From the NCBI GenBank assembly GCA_964492555.1, contig CAZBKQ010000002.1, positions 1-64,000 of the forward strand: a stretch of 64,000 nucleotides of DNA, given 5' to 3'. Both the position numbers and the translations under genes were made by a program. The first letter of the stretch is position 1. Each line of letters begins with the position of its first letter. The notes below the pieces were generated by a model. That model was given only the letters and a program-made list of their open reading frames with translations, did no database searches and had not been told where the DNA came from. Positions 8,950-19,050 of the stretch are shown in pieces. The DNA is from GCA-2709075 sp964492555. GTDB lineage: Bacteria; Pseudomonadota; Alphaproteobacteria; MPNO01; UBA2964.

Positions 8950-10742
8950 AAATCTCTCTCGTCATCTTCGTCATCTTCGGGATCGTCCGGCACGGCTTCC
9001 ACCGCTTCTACCGGAATTTCGCGTTCGGTAACCGCTTCAACCCGCGCATCGGGAAAGGCCTCAAGCGCCGCCTGCACCAGCGGATGGGCGATGGCCGCGT
9101 TGCGGCGTTCTTCTTCCGCGGCCTCACGGACCGAGCGGAGCGTTGGCGCGCCTTCTTCCGACGACAGGCTGACCAGCCACTGATTGCCGGTCCAGTCGCT
9201 CAGCGACCGGCTGACCTGGGTGGCGAGATCGGGCGGCGCGTCCGGATCGGCGCGAAAGGCGATATGGCCGGGTTCGAAACTGACCAGATGGACCTGCCCG
9301 CGAAGCGCGGCGGCAATCAGACCTTCGCGCCTTTCCTCGAACAGCGCGACCACTTCCTCAAAAGTGCGGAGCACGGCGCCGGGGGTGGCAACAGCCTCCG
9401 GCGCGGGCTGGGGCACGGCCTTTGGCGCCGTCTGAGACGCGGCAGAGGGCCCGCCACCGGACGGCGGCGCCGAAGCACCGGGCGGCGGCGTGGGCGCGTT
9501 CCCACCATTTCCGGCGGGCGGCGGCGGAGCAGCTGCGGAAGCGGTGCCCCGAGATGGCGTGCCCTGGCCCTGCAGCAGTCGGATCAGATCGGCGGGCGGC
9601 GGCAGTTCCGCCATATGGGTCAGGCGGATCAGAACCATTTCAGCCGCCTGGATCGCCGACGGCGCGGTACGGACCTCACCAATACCTTTAAGCAACACCT
9701 GCCAGATCCGGCCCAACGTCGCGATATTGAGCCGCGCGGCCAGCTCCGCCCCGCGCGTGCGGTCAATCTCCGGCGTGCCGGGCGCGTCGGCCGCTTCCGG
9801 CGACAGATTCAGCCGGGTCAGCCAGTGGGTGATATTCAACAAATCTTCGAGCACAACGGCCGGATCGGCGCCTGAATTATACAGCCCGGCGAATTCATCC
9901 AGCGCCTCGCCCGATTTGCCTTCCACCAGATGTTCGAACAGATCGTAAATCCGCCCGCTATCCGCGAGACCCAGCATGTCGCGCACGGTGTCTTCGGTCA
10001 CCGCGCCGTCCTGTCCGGCCCCGGCATGGGCGATCGCCTGATCCAGCAGCGACAGCCCGTCCCGGACGGACCCGTCGGCGGCGCGCGCGATCATCGCGAG
10101 CGATTCTCCGGAAATCTCAACGCCTTCTTTTTGTGCGATGGAGGCGAAATGTTCAGCCAGTTCCGCCGTATCGACGCGCCGCAAATCGAAGCGCTGGCAG
10201 CGCGACAAGACCGTCACCGGCACCTTGCGGGTTTCGGTCGTCGCGAAAATGAATTTCACATGTTCGGGTGGTTCTTCCAGCGTCTTCAACAGCGCGTTAA
10301 ACGCGCTGGTCGACAGCATGTGAACCTCATCAATGATGTAAATCTTGAACCGCGCCTCAACCGGGCGATAGCGCACCCCGTCGATCAGCTCGCGGATATC
10401 GTTGACGCCGGTCCGGCTGGCCGCGTCCATTTCGATAACATCAACATGCCGGTCCTCGGCGATCGCCGTACATTGGGCGCAGACGCCGCAGGGATCGGCG
10501 GTCGGGCCGCCATTGCCGTCTTCACCAACGCAGTTGAGCGCCCGGGCGATAATCCGCGCGGTGCTGGTTTTACCGATGCCGCGCACGCCGGTCAGGATAA
10601 AGGCATGGGGCAGCCGGTCGATGGCGATGGCGTTGGTCAGGGTGCGCACCATCGCGTCCTGGCCGATCAGCTCCGAAAAGGTGCTGGGCCGGTACTTGCG
10701 GGCGAGAACGCGATAGGGCTGGTTTTCCGAAGTTTCGTCCAT
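8946..10742 (-). CDS. dnaX: DNA polymerase III subunits tau/gamma
   Basis: This clamp-loader ATPase has 598 residues. The Walker A motif is GVRGIGKTS at residues 52-60. The zinc module follows (CVGED...DPCGVCAQC), then Walker B IIDEVHML and the SRC arginine-finger motif in LSRCQRF. Residues about 390-455 form a low-complexity Ala/Pro/Gly linker, then a tau-specific C-terminal region ending in an acidic tail (PDDPEDDEDDERDL). I saw no A-rich slippery site at the position expected for programmed frameshifting, so gamma production by that route is not supported. Confidence 0.96.
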   Translation of the reverse strand: MDETSENQPYRVLARKYRPSTFSELIGQDAMVRTLTNAIAIDRLPHAFILTGVRGIGKTSTARIIARALNCVGEDGNGGPTADPCGVCAQCTAIAEDRHVDVIEMDAASRTGVNDIRELIDGVRYRPVEARFKIYIIDEVHMLSTSAFNALLKTLEEPPEHVKFIFATTETRKVPVTVLSRCQRFDLRRVDTAELAEHFASIAQKEGVEISGESLAMIARAADGSVRDGLSLLDQAIAHAGAGQDGAVTEDTVRDMLGLADSGRIYDLFEHLVEGKSGEALDEFAGLYNSGADPAVVLEDLLNITHWLTRLNLSPEAADAPGTPEIDRTRGAELAARLNIATLGRIWQVLLKGIGEVRTAPSAIQAAEMVLIRLTHMAELPPPADLIRLLQGQGTPSRGTASAAAPPPPAGNGGNAPTPPPGASAPPSGGGPSAASQTAPKAVPQPAPEAVATPGAVLRTFEEVVALFEERREGLIAAALRGQVHLVSFEPGHIAFRADPDAPPDLATQVSRSLSDWTGNQWLVSLSSEEGAPTLRSVREAAEEERRNAAIAHPLVQAALEAFPDARVEAVTEREIPVEAVEAVPDDPEDDEDDERDL

Positions 10743-10786
10743 ATTGACCAGTATTGCCGCGCCAATCGGCGATTGACCCCAGGCGG

Positions 10787-10891
10787 CGGGTGGGAGGCTG
10801 GTGAGACAACCCGGGACGAAACTCGTTACGGCTGCTTCCTTCCGGACCTGACCGGGTTGGCGAGGATCCCGTCTGCCGCCAACCTCCCGAC
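10787..10891 (-). ncRNA. ffs: Signal recognition particle 4.5S RNA
   Basis: The reverse strand carries the highly conserved SRP domain IV core GGTCAGGTCCGGAAGGAAGC, which holds the Ffh-binding asymmetric loop and GGAA tetraloop. The RNA ends pair: GGGAGGTTGG at its 5' side (10888 downward) with CCAGCCTCCC at its 3' side (10801-10792), a 10-bp closing stem with one G-U. The ends are therefore set by structure and could be off by a few bases. It lies about 45 bp upstream of dnaX on the same strand, the usual position. Confidence 0.95.
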
Positions 10892-10998
10892 ACTACTATA
10901 TCAGCAACCATGGGCGAGTCCCAAGGGGTGGAGAACGGCGCGGTGGAAAACATTGCATCACGTTGCGCGGGCGTGGCCCCTGTGCGACGCTGACGACC

Positions 10999-11919
10999 AT
11001 GAAAACACCGAATTTTTTCGCCGAAAGCGGTCTGGAGCGGGCGTCCGAGAAACGCGCGGACGAGGGCTGGCACGCTGAGCTTTTAACGGCGGAAGAAACC
11101 CTGTTCGTGCCGATCTGGCGCACGCGCAGCTTTATTGATCATTCAAATGCGGAAACCCCGCAGGCCGCGCATCTGAACGCGGCGGAAATCGCGGAGCTGG
11201 CGCGCGAAGGCGTCCAGTTCGTCTTTCTGGGATACCGCAATGGCGTGCCGTATTTTTCCGCCGATCTGTCGCATATCGAAGACCCGTCCGCGCATGATCT
11301 TCTGACCGACAAGGGCGAATTTACCGATATCCGCGATGTCGGGCTGGAGCTGCCGCGCGAGGAAGGCGGCATACTGGCCTATGCCCGCGCCCTGGCGCAC
11401 TGGCACCGGACTCACCGTTTTTGCGGGCGCTGCGGCGCGGAAACCGAACCGAAATCCGCCGGCCATGTCCGCCAATGCACCAATCCGGACTGCGGCGCCG
11501 AACATTTCCCGCGCACCGACCCCGCGGTCATCATGCTGGTCAGTTTGGGCGACAAGATCTGTCTGGCGCGCAAGTACGGCTGGCCGGAGGACCGCTATTC
11601 GGTGCTGGCCGGTTTCGTGGAACCGGGCGAGACCCCTGAAGGCGCGGTGGTGCGCGAGGTGATGGAGGAAGTCGGGCTGCCGGTCACCAATGTCCGCTAT
11701 CATTCAGCCCAGCCTTGGCCGTTTCCGGCCAATCTGATGCTCGGCTATTTCGCCGAGGCGCAATCCGAAAACATTGCCATCGACGATGACGAGATCGAAC
11801 ACGCGCGCTGGTTCACCCGCGCCGAACTCAAGCCCGAGGCGCTGGCCTATTTCGAGAAGCCGCATTCGGTATCCATCGCCCGCCGGCTGATCGCCGATTG
11901 GGTCGTCGGGAATTTCTAG
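10999..11919 (+). CDS. nudC: NAD(H) pyrophosphatase NudC (RNA deNADding enzyme)
   Basis: NudC hydrolyses NADH to NMNH and AMP and removes NAD caps from RNA. The 306-residue product has the zinc ribbon FCGRCG...QCTNPDCG, the Nudix box GFVEPGETPEGAVVREVMEE, and the NADH-specific signature AQPWPFPANLM just after it (family SQPWPFPxS). The ATG at 10999 is chosen over the upstream in-frame ATG at 10963 because MKTPNFF fits the family's N-terminus. It converges on pheA with 18 bp between the stops. Confidence 0.94.
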   Translation: MKTPNFFAESGLERASEKRADEGWHAELLTAEETLFVPIWRTRSFIDHSNAETPQAAHLNAAEIAELAREGVQFVFLGYRNGVPYFSADLSHIEDPSAHDLLTDKGEFTDIRDVGLELPREEGGILAYARALAHWHRTHRFCGRCGAETEPKSAGHVRQCTNPDCGAEHFPRTDPAVIMLVSLGDKICLARKYGWPEDRYSVLAGFVEPGETPEGAVVREVMEEVGLPVTNVRYHSAQPWPFPANLMLGYFAEAQSENIAIDDDEIEHARWFTRAELKPEALAYFEKPHSVSIARRLIADWVVGNF

Positions 11920-11937
11920 CGCCCCGGAAACAGGTCC

Positions 11938-12810
11938 CTATTTCGGCTGATCGGGTTTCTTGCCGAGCCGGAACGGGTGCGCCGCATAGGTGCCCAGAAT
12001 ACGCACCTCGTGCGAAAAGAAGGCAAGTTCCTCCAGCGCGAGCTTCAATCCCGGATCATCGGGGTGCCCGTCGACATCGGCGTAGAATTGCGTGGCGTTG
12101 AAACTGCCCTCGACCATATAGCTTTCCAGCTTGGTCATATTGATACCGTTGGTGGCGAACCCGCCCATTGCCTTGTATAGCGCGGCGGGAACGTTGCGCA
12201 CCCGGAACACGAAACTGGTCACCAGCGGCCCGCGTCCCTGTTTCGCGGGAACCGGTTTGCGCGCCATGACGACAAAGCGCGTGGTGTTGTGATCCGCGTC
12301 CTCGATATTCTTGCGCAACGATTTCAGCCCGTAAATTTCGCCCGCCAGGCTGGAGGCGATCGCCGCCTCGCCGATATCGCCATGTTCCGCCAGTTCCTTG
12401 GCCGCGCCCGCCGTATCGGCATGAACGACGGGATTGAGCTTGAGCGCATTGATCACCTTGCCGCATTGCGCCAGCGCATGGACATGGCTGCGGACAATCC
12501 TGATCGTCTTCGCCGTCGCGCCTCTCGGCACCAGAAGATGATGATTCACCCGCATGAAATATTCGCCGATGATATGCAGCCCCGATTCGGGCAGTAACCG
12601 GTGAATATCCGCGACCCGACCGGCGACCGAATTTTCGATCGGCGTCATGGCGTACAGGGCCCGCCCGCCGGAAACCGCCGCGAACATCTGTTCGAAGGTC
12701 TGACACGGCATCGCTTCCATATCCGGATAGGCGCGCGTGCAGGCGAGGTGCGAATAGGCGCCGGGCAGCCCCTGGAAGGCAATGGTATTGCTGGGTTTTC
12801 GTCTGGCCAT
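11938..12810 (-). CDS. pheA: Prephenate dehydratase
   Basis: This enzyme converts prephenate to phenylpyruvate in phenylalanine synthesis. The 290-residue product is a monofunctional dehydratase plus ACT domain, with no chorismate mutase domain. Visible motifs are GLPGAYSHLA, IENSVAGRV (family PIENS) and the catalytic NTTRF near residue 180. The regulatory ACT domain at about 200-275 contains TSFVFRVRNVPAALYKAMGG and the TKLES element corresponding to ESRP, which suggests phenylalanine feedback control. It lies 18 bp after kdsB, a conserved alphaproteobacterial pair. Confidence 0.94.
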   Translation of the reverse strand: MARRKPSNTIAFQGLPGAYSHLACTRAYPDMEAMPCQTFEQMFAAVSGGRALYAMTPIENSVAGRVADIHRLLPESGLHIIGEYFMRVNHHLLVPRGATAKTIRIVRSHVHALAQCGKVINALKLNPVVHADTAGAAKELAEHGDIGEAAIASSLAGEIYGLKSLRKNIEDADHNTTRFVVMARKPVPAKQGRGPLVTSFVFRVRNVPAALYKAMGGFATNGINMTKLESYMVEGSFNATQFYADVDGHPDDPGLKLALEELAFFSHEVRILGTYAAHPFRLGKKPDQPK

Positions 12811-12828
12811 TTTCTAAGTCCGGCGGCT

Positions 12829-13581
12829 TCAGGTCGATTTCGGCGCGAGCCGCGCGCGCGCCCGTTCAAGATCGGCGGGAGTATCGACACCGTCCGGAAT
12901 GGTGTCAACGAGGGCGAGATCAATCCGCATCCCCGCTTCCAGCGCGCGCAATTGCTCAAGCTTTTCCCGTTTTTCCAGAACGCCTTCCGGCAAGGCGACA
13001 AACCGCGCCAGCGCGGCCCGGGTAAATCCGTAAAGTCCGATATGGTGATAAAGCGGCCCTTCGCCCGACGGCGCCGTCGCGCGGCTGAAATAAAGCGCGC
13101 GGCCAATTCGTTTGCCGGGCGGGATCGCGGCGACCGCCTTTACCGTGTTGGGATCAGAGATTTCCCGCATTTCGGTGATTTCCGCCGCAAGCGTCGCGAT
13201 ATCGACATTTTCATTGACCAAAGGCTCCAGAACCGCGCGAATTATGTGCGGCTCTATCGTCGGCAGATCACCCTGAATGTTGATCACGGCGTCATGCCGC
13301 CTCTCGGGATCAATGGTCTCGACCGCCTGAAAGACCCGGTCGGAGCCGCTCGGCAGATCAGGATCGGTCATCACCGCATTACCGCCGGCCGCCACGACGG
13401 CGTCAGCGATTTCCTGTTCCGCGACAGCGACGATAACCGGGCCGATATCCGCTTCTTCCGCCCGGCGCAGCACATGGACGATCATCGGCAGGCCGTGAAT
13501 ATCGGCGAGCGGCTTTCCCGGCAGGCGGCTGGACGCCATGCGGGCGGGGATGACGATTACGGGGTTTCGGGGCGCAGACAT
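12829..13581 (-). CDS. kdsB: 3-deoxy-manno-octulosonate cytidylyltransferase (CMP-Kdo synthetase)
   Basis: KdsB activates Kdo with CTP for lipopolysaccharide core assembly, so the host makes a Kdo-containing outer membrane. The 250-residue product begins VIVIPARMASSRLPGKPL, the CTP-binding loop, and contains LPSGSDRV, NIQGDLPTI and the sugar-site block YHHIGLYGFTR. Length and motifs are typical. It is divergent from the cytochrome gene across a 200-bp region (13582-13781) in which I find no definite regulatory motif. Confidence 0.95.
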   Translation of the reverse strand: MSAPRNPVIVIPARMASSRLPGKPLADIHGLPMIVHVLRRAEEADIGPVIVAVAEQEIADAVVAAGGNAVMTDPDLPSGSDRVFQAVETIDPERRHDAVINIQGDLPTIEPHIIRAVLEPLVNENVDIATLAAEITEMREISDPNTVKAVAAIPPGKRIGRALYFSRATAPSGEGPLYHHIGLYGFTRAALARFVALPEGVLEKREKLEQLRALEAGMRIDLALVDTIPDGVDTPADLERARARLAPKST

Positions 13582-13781
13582 GGGTCGAACCGGTGCTGTG
13601 GATAACCTTCTTTAGCGTAAATCGGCCGGGCGCGAAATCGCGGCCCATTTTTGCTGCGGCAACGTGACGCGCCAAATTTACGGGTCTGTTTTCGCGAGAA
13701 TTAGACAGATTTATTCTAAATGATTAATATCCGCGCGCCCGGAGCCGCCGTTCCGGGTCCGGAATTTTGACAGGTGGAGCT

Positions 13782-14306
13782 ATGTCCTCATTTGAGTTGA
13801 ACAAGGTTGTCGGCGCAATTCTCTCCGTGGTGCTGGTCGCGATGGTGATCAGTTTCATCGGCAACGCGCTTGTCCAACCGCGCGCGCACAAGGCATCGGA
13901 CATGAAAATCGCTGACGCCGCGGCCCCGGCGCCCAAAAAGGAAGTCAAGCTGGAACCCATCGGCCCGCTTTTGGCCGCGGCCAGCGTTGAAAAAGGCAAG
14001 GCGCAATCCGCCAAGTGCAAGGCGTGTCATGACCTGACCTCCGCCAGGAAAAACAAGATCGGCCCGCCGCTGTGGGACATTCTGATGGCCAAACCCGGCG
14101 CCGGCGCGGGTTTCAGCTATTCAAAGGTAATGGCCGGGATGGGCGGCGCATGGGATTACGAAACGCTCAACGGTTTTCTCGCCAATCCCAAGCGGTATCT
14201 GAGAGGTACCAAAATGGCGTTTGCCGGGGTCAAAAAGGCCAAGGACCGCGCCGATCTGATTGTATTTCTGCGCAGCCTGAGCGACGCCCCCAAACCGCTT
14301 CCCTGA
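13782..14306 (+). CDS. Membrane-anchored c-type cytochrome (CycM-like)
   Basis: The 174-residue product has an uncleaved N-terminal membrane anchor (about residues 8-30), an Ala/Pro/Lys linker, and one class I cytochrome domain. Haem is attached at CKACH, and the likely axial Met is in GTKMAFAG. This layout is that of CycM/cytochrome c552, which carries electrons from the bc1 complex to terminal oxidases. The ATG at 13782 has a GGTGGAG ribosome site directly upstream. The neighbours kdsB and pheA are its usual partners in Alphaproteobacteria. Confidence 0.9.
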   Translation: MSSFELNKVVGAILSVVLVAMVISFIGNALVQPRAHKASDMKIADAAAPAPKKEVKLEPIGPLLAAASVEKGKAQSAKCKACHDLTSARKNKIGPPLWDILMAKPGAGAGFSYSKVMAGMGGAWDYETLNGFLANPKRYLRGTKMAFAGVKKAKDRADLIVFLRSLSDAPKPLP

Positions 14307-14330
14307 CGGCCGGCGGCGGGAGACTATCCC

Positions 14331-15113
14331 GTGACGCAACTACCTGATGGCATTTCCGGTTTCGCCGGGGCTCTCGCCGATGCGGCGGGCGCGGAAATCG
14401 TGCCGCGGTTCAGAACCGCAATCGATATCGAATCAAAGGCCGACGAATCGCCGGTAACCATCGCCGACCGGGAGGCCGAGGCCGCCATGCGGCGGCTGAT
14501 CAATGAGCGTTATCCGGGCCATGGCATCATCGGCGAGGAATATGGCAGTGAAAACGCGGAGGCCGAATTCGTCTGGGTGCTGGATCCGGTCGACGGCACA
14601 CGGGCCTTCATCGCCGGCAAACCCATATTCGGCACGCTGATCGCGCTGTTGCAGGGGGGACGTCCGGTACTTGGCGTAATCGATCAACCCGTGCTCCGCG
14701 AACGGTGGATCGGCATTGCCGGGGAACAGACCACGCTGAATGGCGCGCCGGTCACAACGCGGGACTGCCCGGTCCTGTCAGACGCGCTCCTGAATTCGAC
14801 CTCGCCGGATATGTTCGACGCCGAAGCTTTAAGCCGTTTTCAGGCGCTTTCCGCCGAGTGCGGTTCCACCCAGTATGGCGGCGATTGTTACGGCTACGCC
14901 CTGCTGGCCGGCGGTCATATCGATCTGGTCGTTGAAACCGATCTGAAACCCTATGATTTCTGCGCCCTGATCCCGGTCGTCGAAGGCGCGGGCGGGCGGA
15001 TGTGCGACTGGCGGGGAGAGGCGCTTTCCCTCGACTCCGCCGGAGATGTCATCGCGGCGGGCGATCCGGCGCTGGCCGACGCGGCCGCCGATATCCTGTC
15101 CGCAGACTATTGA
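14331..15113 (+). CDS. Inositol-monophosphatase family phosphatase, probably histidinol-phosphatase
   Basis: This 260-residue Mg-dependent phosphatase shows the superfamily metal motifs: the Glu pair in IIGEEYGSEN, DPVDGTRAF, and the late Asp in LKPYDFCALIPVVEGAGG. The spacing and the GTRAFI variant fit the HisN-type histidinol-phosphatases of Actinobacteria and Alphaproteobacteria better than SuhB, though this rests on memory of the families. The GTG at 14331 is 24 bp after the cytochrome stop, so the two may be co-transcribed. CysQ-like 3'-nucleotidase activity is the main alternative. Confidence 0.78.
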   Translation: MTQLPDGISGFAGALADAAGAEIVPRFRTAIDIESKADESPVTIADREAEAAMRRLINERYPGHGIIGEEYGSENAEAEFVWVLDPVDGTRAFIAGKPIFGTLIALLQGGRPVLGVIDQPVLRERWIGIAGEQTTLNGAPVTTRDCPVLSDALLNSTSPDMFDAEALSRFQALSAECGSTQYGGDCYGYALLAGGHIDLVVETDLKPYDFCALIPVVEGAGGRMCDWRGEALSLDSAGDVIAAGDPALADAAADILSADY

Positions 15114-15165
15114 CTTGATCGGCGAAGGTGCCGACATCAAGATCGCCCGAAAGATGGAGTGATCG

Positions 15166-17004
15166 ATGATGATTCCCCGCGTAAAGTTCGCCGCCGCGCT
15201 GGCGGTGTTGGCGATATCGGCGACGGCGGTAGATGCCCAGAAAATCAGGACCAGCCACGCCCTGACGCTGGGCGACGCGCCGAAATACGAGGCGGGGTTC
15301 GCGCATCTGGACTACGTCAATATCAACGCGCCAAAGGGCGGCACGGTGCGGCGTTACGCCATCGGCGGTTTCGACAGTTTCAATCCGTTCATCATCAAGG
15401 GAGAACCCGCCGCCGGAATCGGGCTGGTCTTTGAAACGCTGACCACCACCCCGCCCGACGACGCACTGTCCGATTACGGGTTGATCGCGGAGACGATCAC
15501 CACGCCGGAAGATCTTTCCTGGGTTGAATTCAGGCTGCGCGAAAACGCCCGCTTTCATGACGGCAGTGCGATTACGCCGGAAGACGTGATTTACAGCTTT
15601 GAGACTCTGATCAAGTCGGGGCGGCCGCATTACCGGTATTATTATTCGAATGTCGCGAAGGCGGAAAAGACCGGGCCGCGCAAGGTGCGGTTTACCTTCA
15701 AGGGGGCGCGGAACCGGGAATTGCCGCAGATCATGGGGCAGCTTCCGGTCATTTCCAAAAAATGGTGGTCGAAACGCGATTTCAGCGCCACCACGCTGGA
15801 GCCCCCGATGGGCTCCGGCCCCTATAAGATCAAGAGCCATGAGCCGGGCCGCTTTATCGTCTATGAACGGGTGAAAAATTATTGGGGCCGTGACCTGCCG
15901 CTCAATCGCGGGCGCTATAATTTCGACGAAATCCGTTTCGATTATTACAAGGACCAGTCGGTCGCGATGGAGGCTTTCAAGGCGGGCGAATATGATTTCC
16001 GGGCGGAAAATTCATCAAAACGCTGGGCGACGGATTACGATTTTCCCGCCCGCCGCGCCGGGCAGGTCGTCGTTGGCGAACAGGCCCATAACAATCCCGC
16101 CGGGATGCAAAGTTTCGTCTTTAATTTACGCCGGACGAAATTCCGGGACCCGGTGCTGCGAGAGGCTCTGGGATACGCGTTCGATTTCGCGTGGTCGAAC
16201 AAAAGGCTGTTCTATGGCCAGTACAAGCGGACAAGAAGCTTCTTCCAGAATTCGGAACTGGCCGCCTCCGGGCTCCCCTCGCCCGAAGAGCTGAAACTGC
16301 TGGAGCCTCTCCGAAATCAGATCGATCCACGGGTTTTTACCAAAACCTATGCGCCGCCCACCTCCAGCGGGAATGGCCGGATCCGGGGAAATCTGCGTAC
16401 CGCGCAACGCATGTTGAAAAAGGCCGGGTGGAAAATCGAAAAAACCAGACTGATCGATCCCAAAACGGGACAGCAGCTGGAAATCGAATTTCTGTTGTCA
16501 CAGCCGGATTTCGAACGGGTGGTGCTGCCCTTTATCCAGAATCTCAAACGGCTGGGCGTCAAGAGCAGGATCCGCACCGTCGATACATCGCAATACACAA
16601 ACAGAATCCGCGATTTTGACTTCGATGTCGTCATCTTCACTTTTGGGCAGTCCAATTCACCGGGGAATGAACAGCGCGATTACTGGACCTCAAGCGCGGC
16701 CGACCGCAAAGGCAGCTTTAACCTCTCGGGAATCAAGAACCCGGCGGTGGACGCGCTTGTCGATACGATCATCAAGGCGCCCGACCGCAAGAGCCTGATC
16801 GTTGCGGCGCGGGCGCTCGACCGCGTCCTGCAGTGGAGCCATATCGTCATCCCGCAATGGCATATCAGTTCCTTCCGTCTCGCCCGTTGGGACCGGTTCG
16901 GCACCCCGCCAAAACCGCCGGCCCATGGGCCAGGTTTCTGGTCCTGGTGGATCGATCCGGAGAAAGAGGCGGTACTGAAGGCGGCCGGCAAGGGCACCCG
17001 GTAA
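15166..17004 (+). CDS. Periplasmic oligopeptide-binding protein, YejA-like (first of tandem pair)
   Basis: This is a family 5 extracellular solute-binding protein of 612 residues, with a cleavable signal peptide (about residues 1-24, ending AVDAQ). The motifs APKGGTVRRYAIGGFDSFNP, RLRENARFHDGSAITPEDV and GSGPYKIKSHEPGRFIVYERVKNYWGRDLP are typical of YejA-type proteins, which capture peptides such as microcin C for YejBEF. The gene starts with a double ATG at 15166; the second, at 15169, could also serve. It is followed by a close paralogue whose ATG overlaps its stop (TAATG). Confidence 0.9.
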   Translation: MMIPRVKFAAALAVLAISATAVDAQKIRTSHALTLGDAPKYEAGFAHLDYVNINAPKGGTVRRYAIGGFDSFNPFIIKGEPAAGIGLVFETLTTTPPDDALSDYGLIAETITTPEDLSWVEFRLRENARFHDGSAITPEDVIYSFETLIKSGRPHYRYYYSNVAKAEKTGPRKVRFTFKGARNRELPQIMGQLPVISKKWWSKRDFSATTLEPPMGSGPYKIKSHEPGRFIVYERVKNYWGRDLPLNRGRYNFDEIRFDYYKDQSVAMEAFKAGEYDFRAENSSKRWATDYDFPARRAGQVVVGEQAHNNPAGMQSFVFNLRRTKFRDPVLREALGYAFDFAWSNKRLFYGQYKRTRSFFQNSELAASGLPSPEELKLLEPLRNQIDPRVFTKTYAPPTSSGNGRIRGNLRTAQRMLKKAGWKIEKTRLIDPKTGQQLEIEFLLSQPDFERVVLPFIQNLKRLGVKSRIRTVDTSQYTNRIRDFDFDVVIFTFGQSNSPGNEQRDYWTSSAADRKGSFNLSGIKNPAVDALVDTIIKAPDRKSLIVAARALDRVLQWSHIVIPQWHISSFRLARWDRFGTPPKPPAHGPGFWSWWIDPEKEAVLKAAGKGTR

Positions 17005-18994
17005 TGCCACGCAATTCCGTTAAACGGATAGTGTGGCTGGCGGTCGCCGGGCTGTTCAGCCTTGGCGCCGCCCAGGCGGGCGAGAAAACACACGGATTAT
17101 CGGCCTTTGGCGATTTGAAATACAAGCCCGGCTTTTCCCATTTTGAGTATGTGAATCCCGACGCGCCAAAGGGCGGCACGATCCGTATTCGCGGGATCGA
17201 CAGTTACGACAGCTTGAACCCGTTCGTTCTCAAAGGCGTATCGGCGGTCGGCGTCGGGCTGATCTACGGCACGCTGATGGAACGCGCGATGGACGAACCG
17301 GACGCGCTTTACGGCTATATCGCGGAGAGCGCCGAGATCGCGGACGACCGCACCAGCATGATTTTTCATCTGAACCCGAAGGCGGTGTTCAGCGACAATT
17401 CACCGGTGACAGCCGCCGATGTGGTCTTCACCTTCAACGCGCTGATAAAGGACGGGCATCCGCAATTCCGCGTGCTTCTGGCCGATGTGGCGAAGGCCGA
17501 GGCGCTGTCTGAACGATCCGTCAGATTTCATTTCAGGATACCGGCCAATCGCGGGTTGCCGTTGCAGCTGGCCGAGCTGCCGGTCCTCTCCGCCCGCTAT
17601 TACGAAAAGGTCCCGTTTTCGGCGACCTCCCTGAAACCGCCGGTGGCCTCCGGCCCCTACACGGTCAAGGAAGCCGAACCCGGCCGCTATATCGTCTATG
17701 GGCGTATCAAGAATTACTGGGCGGATAATCTCCCCGTCATGCGCGGGCGGTATAATTTCGACAAGGTCCGGGTGGAGTATTTCCGCGACCGGGGCGTCTC
17801 TTTCGAGGCATTCTTCGCCGGAGCCTATGACTTCCATGAAGAATTCACCTCGCGCGCCTGGGCGACGCAATATGACAGACCGCCGGTGCGCGACGGGCGG
17901 ATCAAGCGCGAAACCCTGCCGGACAACACCCCGTCGGGCGTGCAGGCGTTTTTCTTCAACCAGCGCCGTGAGAAATTCAGCGACCGCCGGGTGCGTACCG
18001 CCCTCGACCTCGCCTTCGATTTCGAATGGACCAACAAAACACTGTTCTACGGCCTCTATAAGCGCACTAATTCGATGTATGAAAACAGCACCCTCGCCGC
18101 GCACCAGATGCCGGACGCGGCGGAGCTGGCCTTGCTGGAACCGTTGCGCGACCGGGTGCCGCCGGAAGTATTCAGGGCGCCCTATATTTCACCGCGATCG
18201 GACGGGTCGGGCCGCAACCGGGCCAATCTGCGCAAGGCGGCGAANNNNNNNNNNNNNNNNNNNNNNNNNNNNNNNNNNNNNNNNNNNNNNNNNNNNNNNN
18301 NNNNNNNNNNNNNNNNNNNNNNNNNNNNNNNNNNNNNNNNNNNNCACCGCGATCGGACGGGTCGGGCCGCAACCGGGCCAATCTGCGCAAGGCGGCGAAA
18401 CTGCTGCGCGAGGCCGGCTGGCGGATCGAGGACAACCGCCGGCTGGTCGATGCAAAGGGCGAACCGCTAACCGTGGAGTTCCTGCTCTATGAGAGGTCGT
18501 TCACCCGCATCATCAACCCCTATGTCCGCAATCTTAAGCGGATCGGCGTCAACGCCACCATCCGTATCGTCGATGTCGCCAATTTTCAGAACCGGCTCAA
18601 CAAGTACGATTTCGATGTGATCATGCAGCGCTATGTCCAGCCGAACACGCCGGGCATCGAGCAAATGACCTATTTTTCGTCGGAAATGGCGGATGTCCGC
18701 GGTTCACGCAACCTCGCCGGTATTAAGGATCCCGCTGTGGACGCGTTGATCGACAAGATCATCGCGGCAAAGGACCGCGGCGCGCTGATCGCGGCCACCC
18801 GGGCGCTCGACCGGGTGCTGATGTGGAACAACTATGTCGTGCCGCAATGGTACAAGGGCTCGCACAACATCGCCTATTGGGACAAGTATTCGCGCCCGGC
18901 GGTAAAACCGAAATACGATCTCGGCGTGCTGGATAGCTGGTGGTTCGATGCCGCGAAGGCGCGGCGCATTGGCGCGACGGCGGAGGGCAATTAA
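17004..18994 (+). CDS. Periplasmic oligopeptide-binding protein, YejA-like (second of pair; broken only by a false gap)
   Basis: The product is 611 residues once the false gap is removed, almost the same as its upstream paralogue. The signal peptide ends AAQA at about residue 25. APKGGTIRIRGIDSYDSLNP and ASGPYTVKEAEPGRYIVYGR mirror the first copy. The frame appears to fail at the N run at 18245. However, 18190-18244 and 18345-18399 are identical, and joining them restores ANLRKAAKLLREAGWRIE and the C-terminal half to the TAA at 18994. The pair probably arose by tandem duplication, and divergent peptide specificity is inferred. Confidence 0.88.
18245..18344. other. False scaffold gap (100 N) with duplicated 55-bp flanks
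   Basis: The 55 bp before the gap (18190-18244) are repeated exactly after it (18345-18399). This is the signature of two de Bruijn contigs that overlap by one k-mer of 55 but were joined with N instead of merged. Deleting 155 bp restores the reading frame of the binding-protein gene across the joint. Confidence 0.93.
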
Positions 18995-19050
18995 GATGAT
19001 CGCGGTTTTGACATTGCGGCGACCGCCGCGCTCTGGATAGCGAGACGCTA

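Noticed and set aside
10121..10135. Programmed frameshift in dnaX at a run of five A on the coding strand
   Set aside because: The run is near residue 205, inside the ATPase domain, far from the tau/gamma boundary, and is not the A AAA AAG heptamer.
18190..18399. Direct repeats flanking a gap as a biological repeat or mobile-element footprint
   Set aside because: The same 55-bp length at three unrelated sites, each at an N run and each restoring a gene frame when merged, shows an assembly cause.
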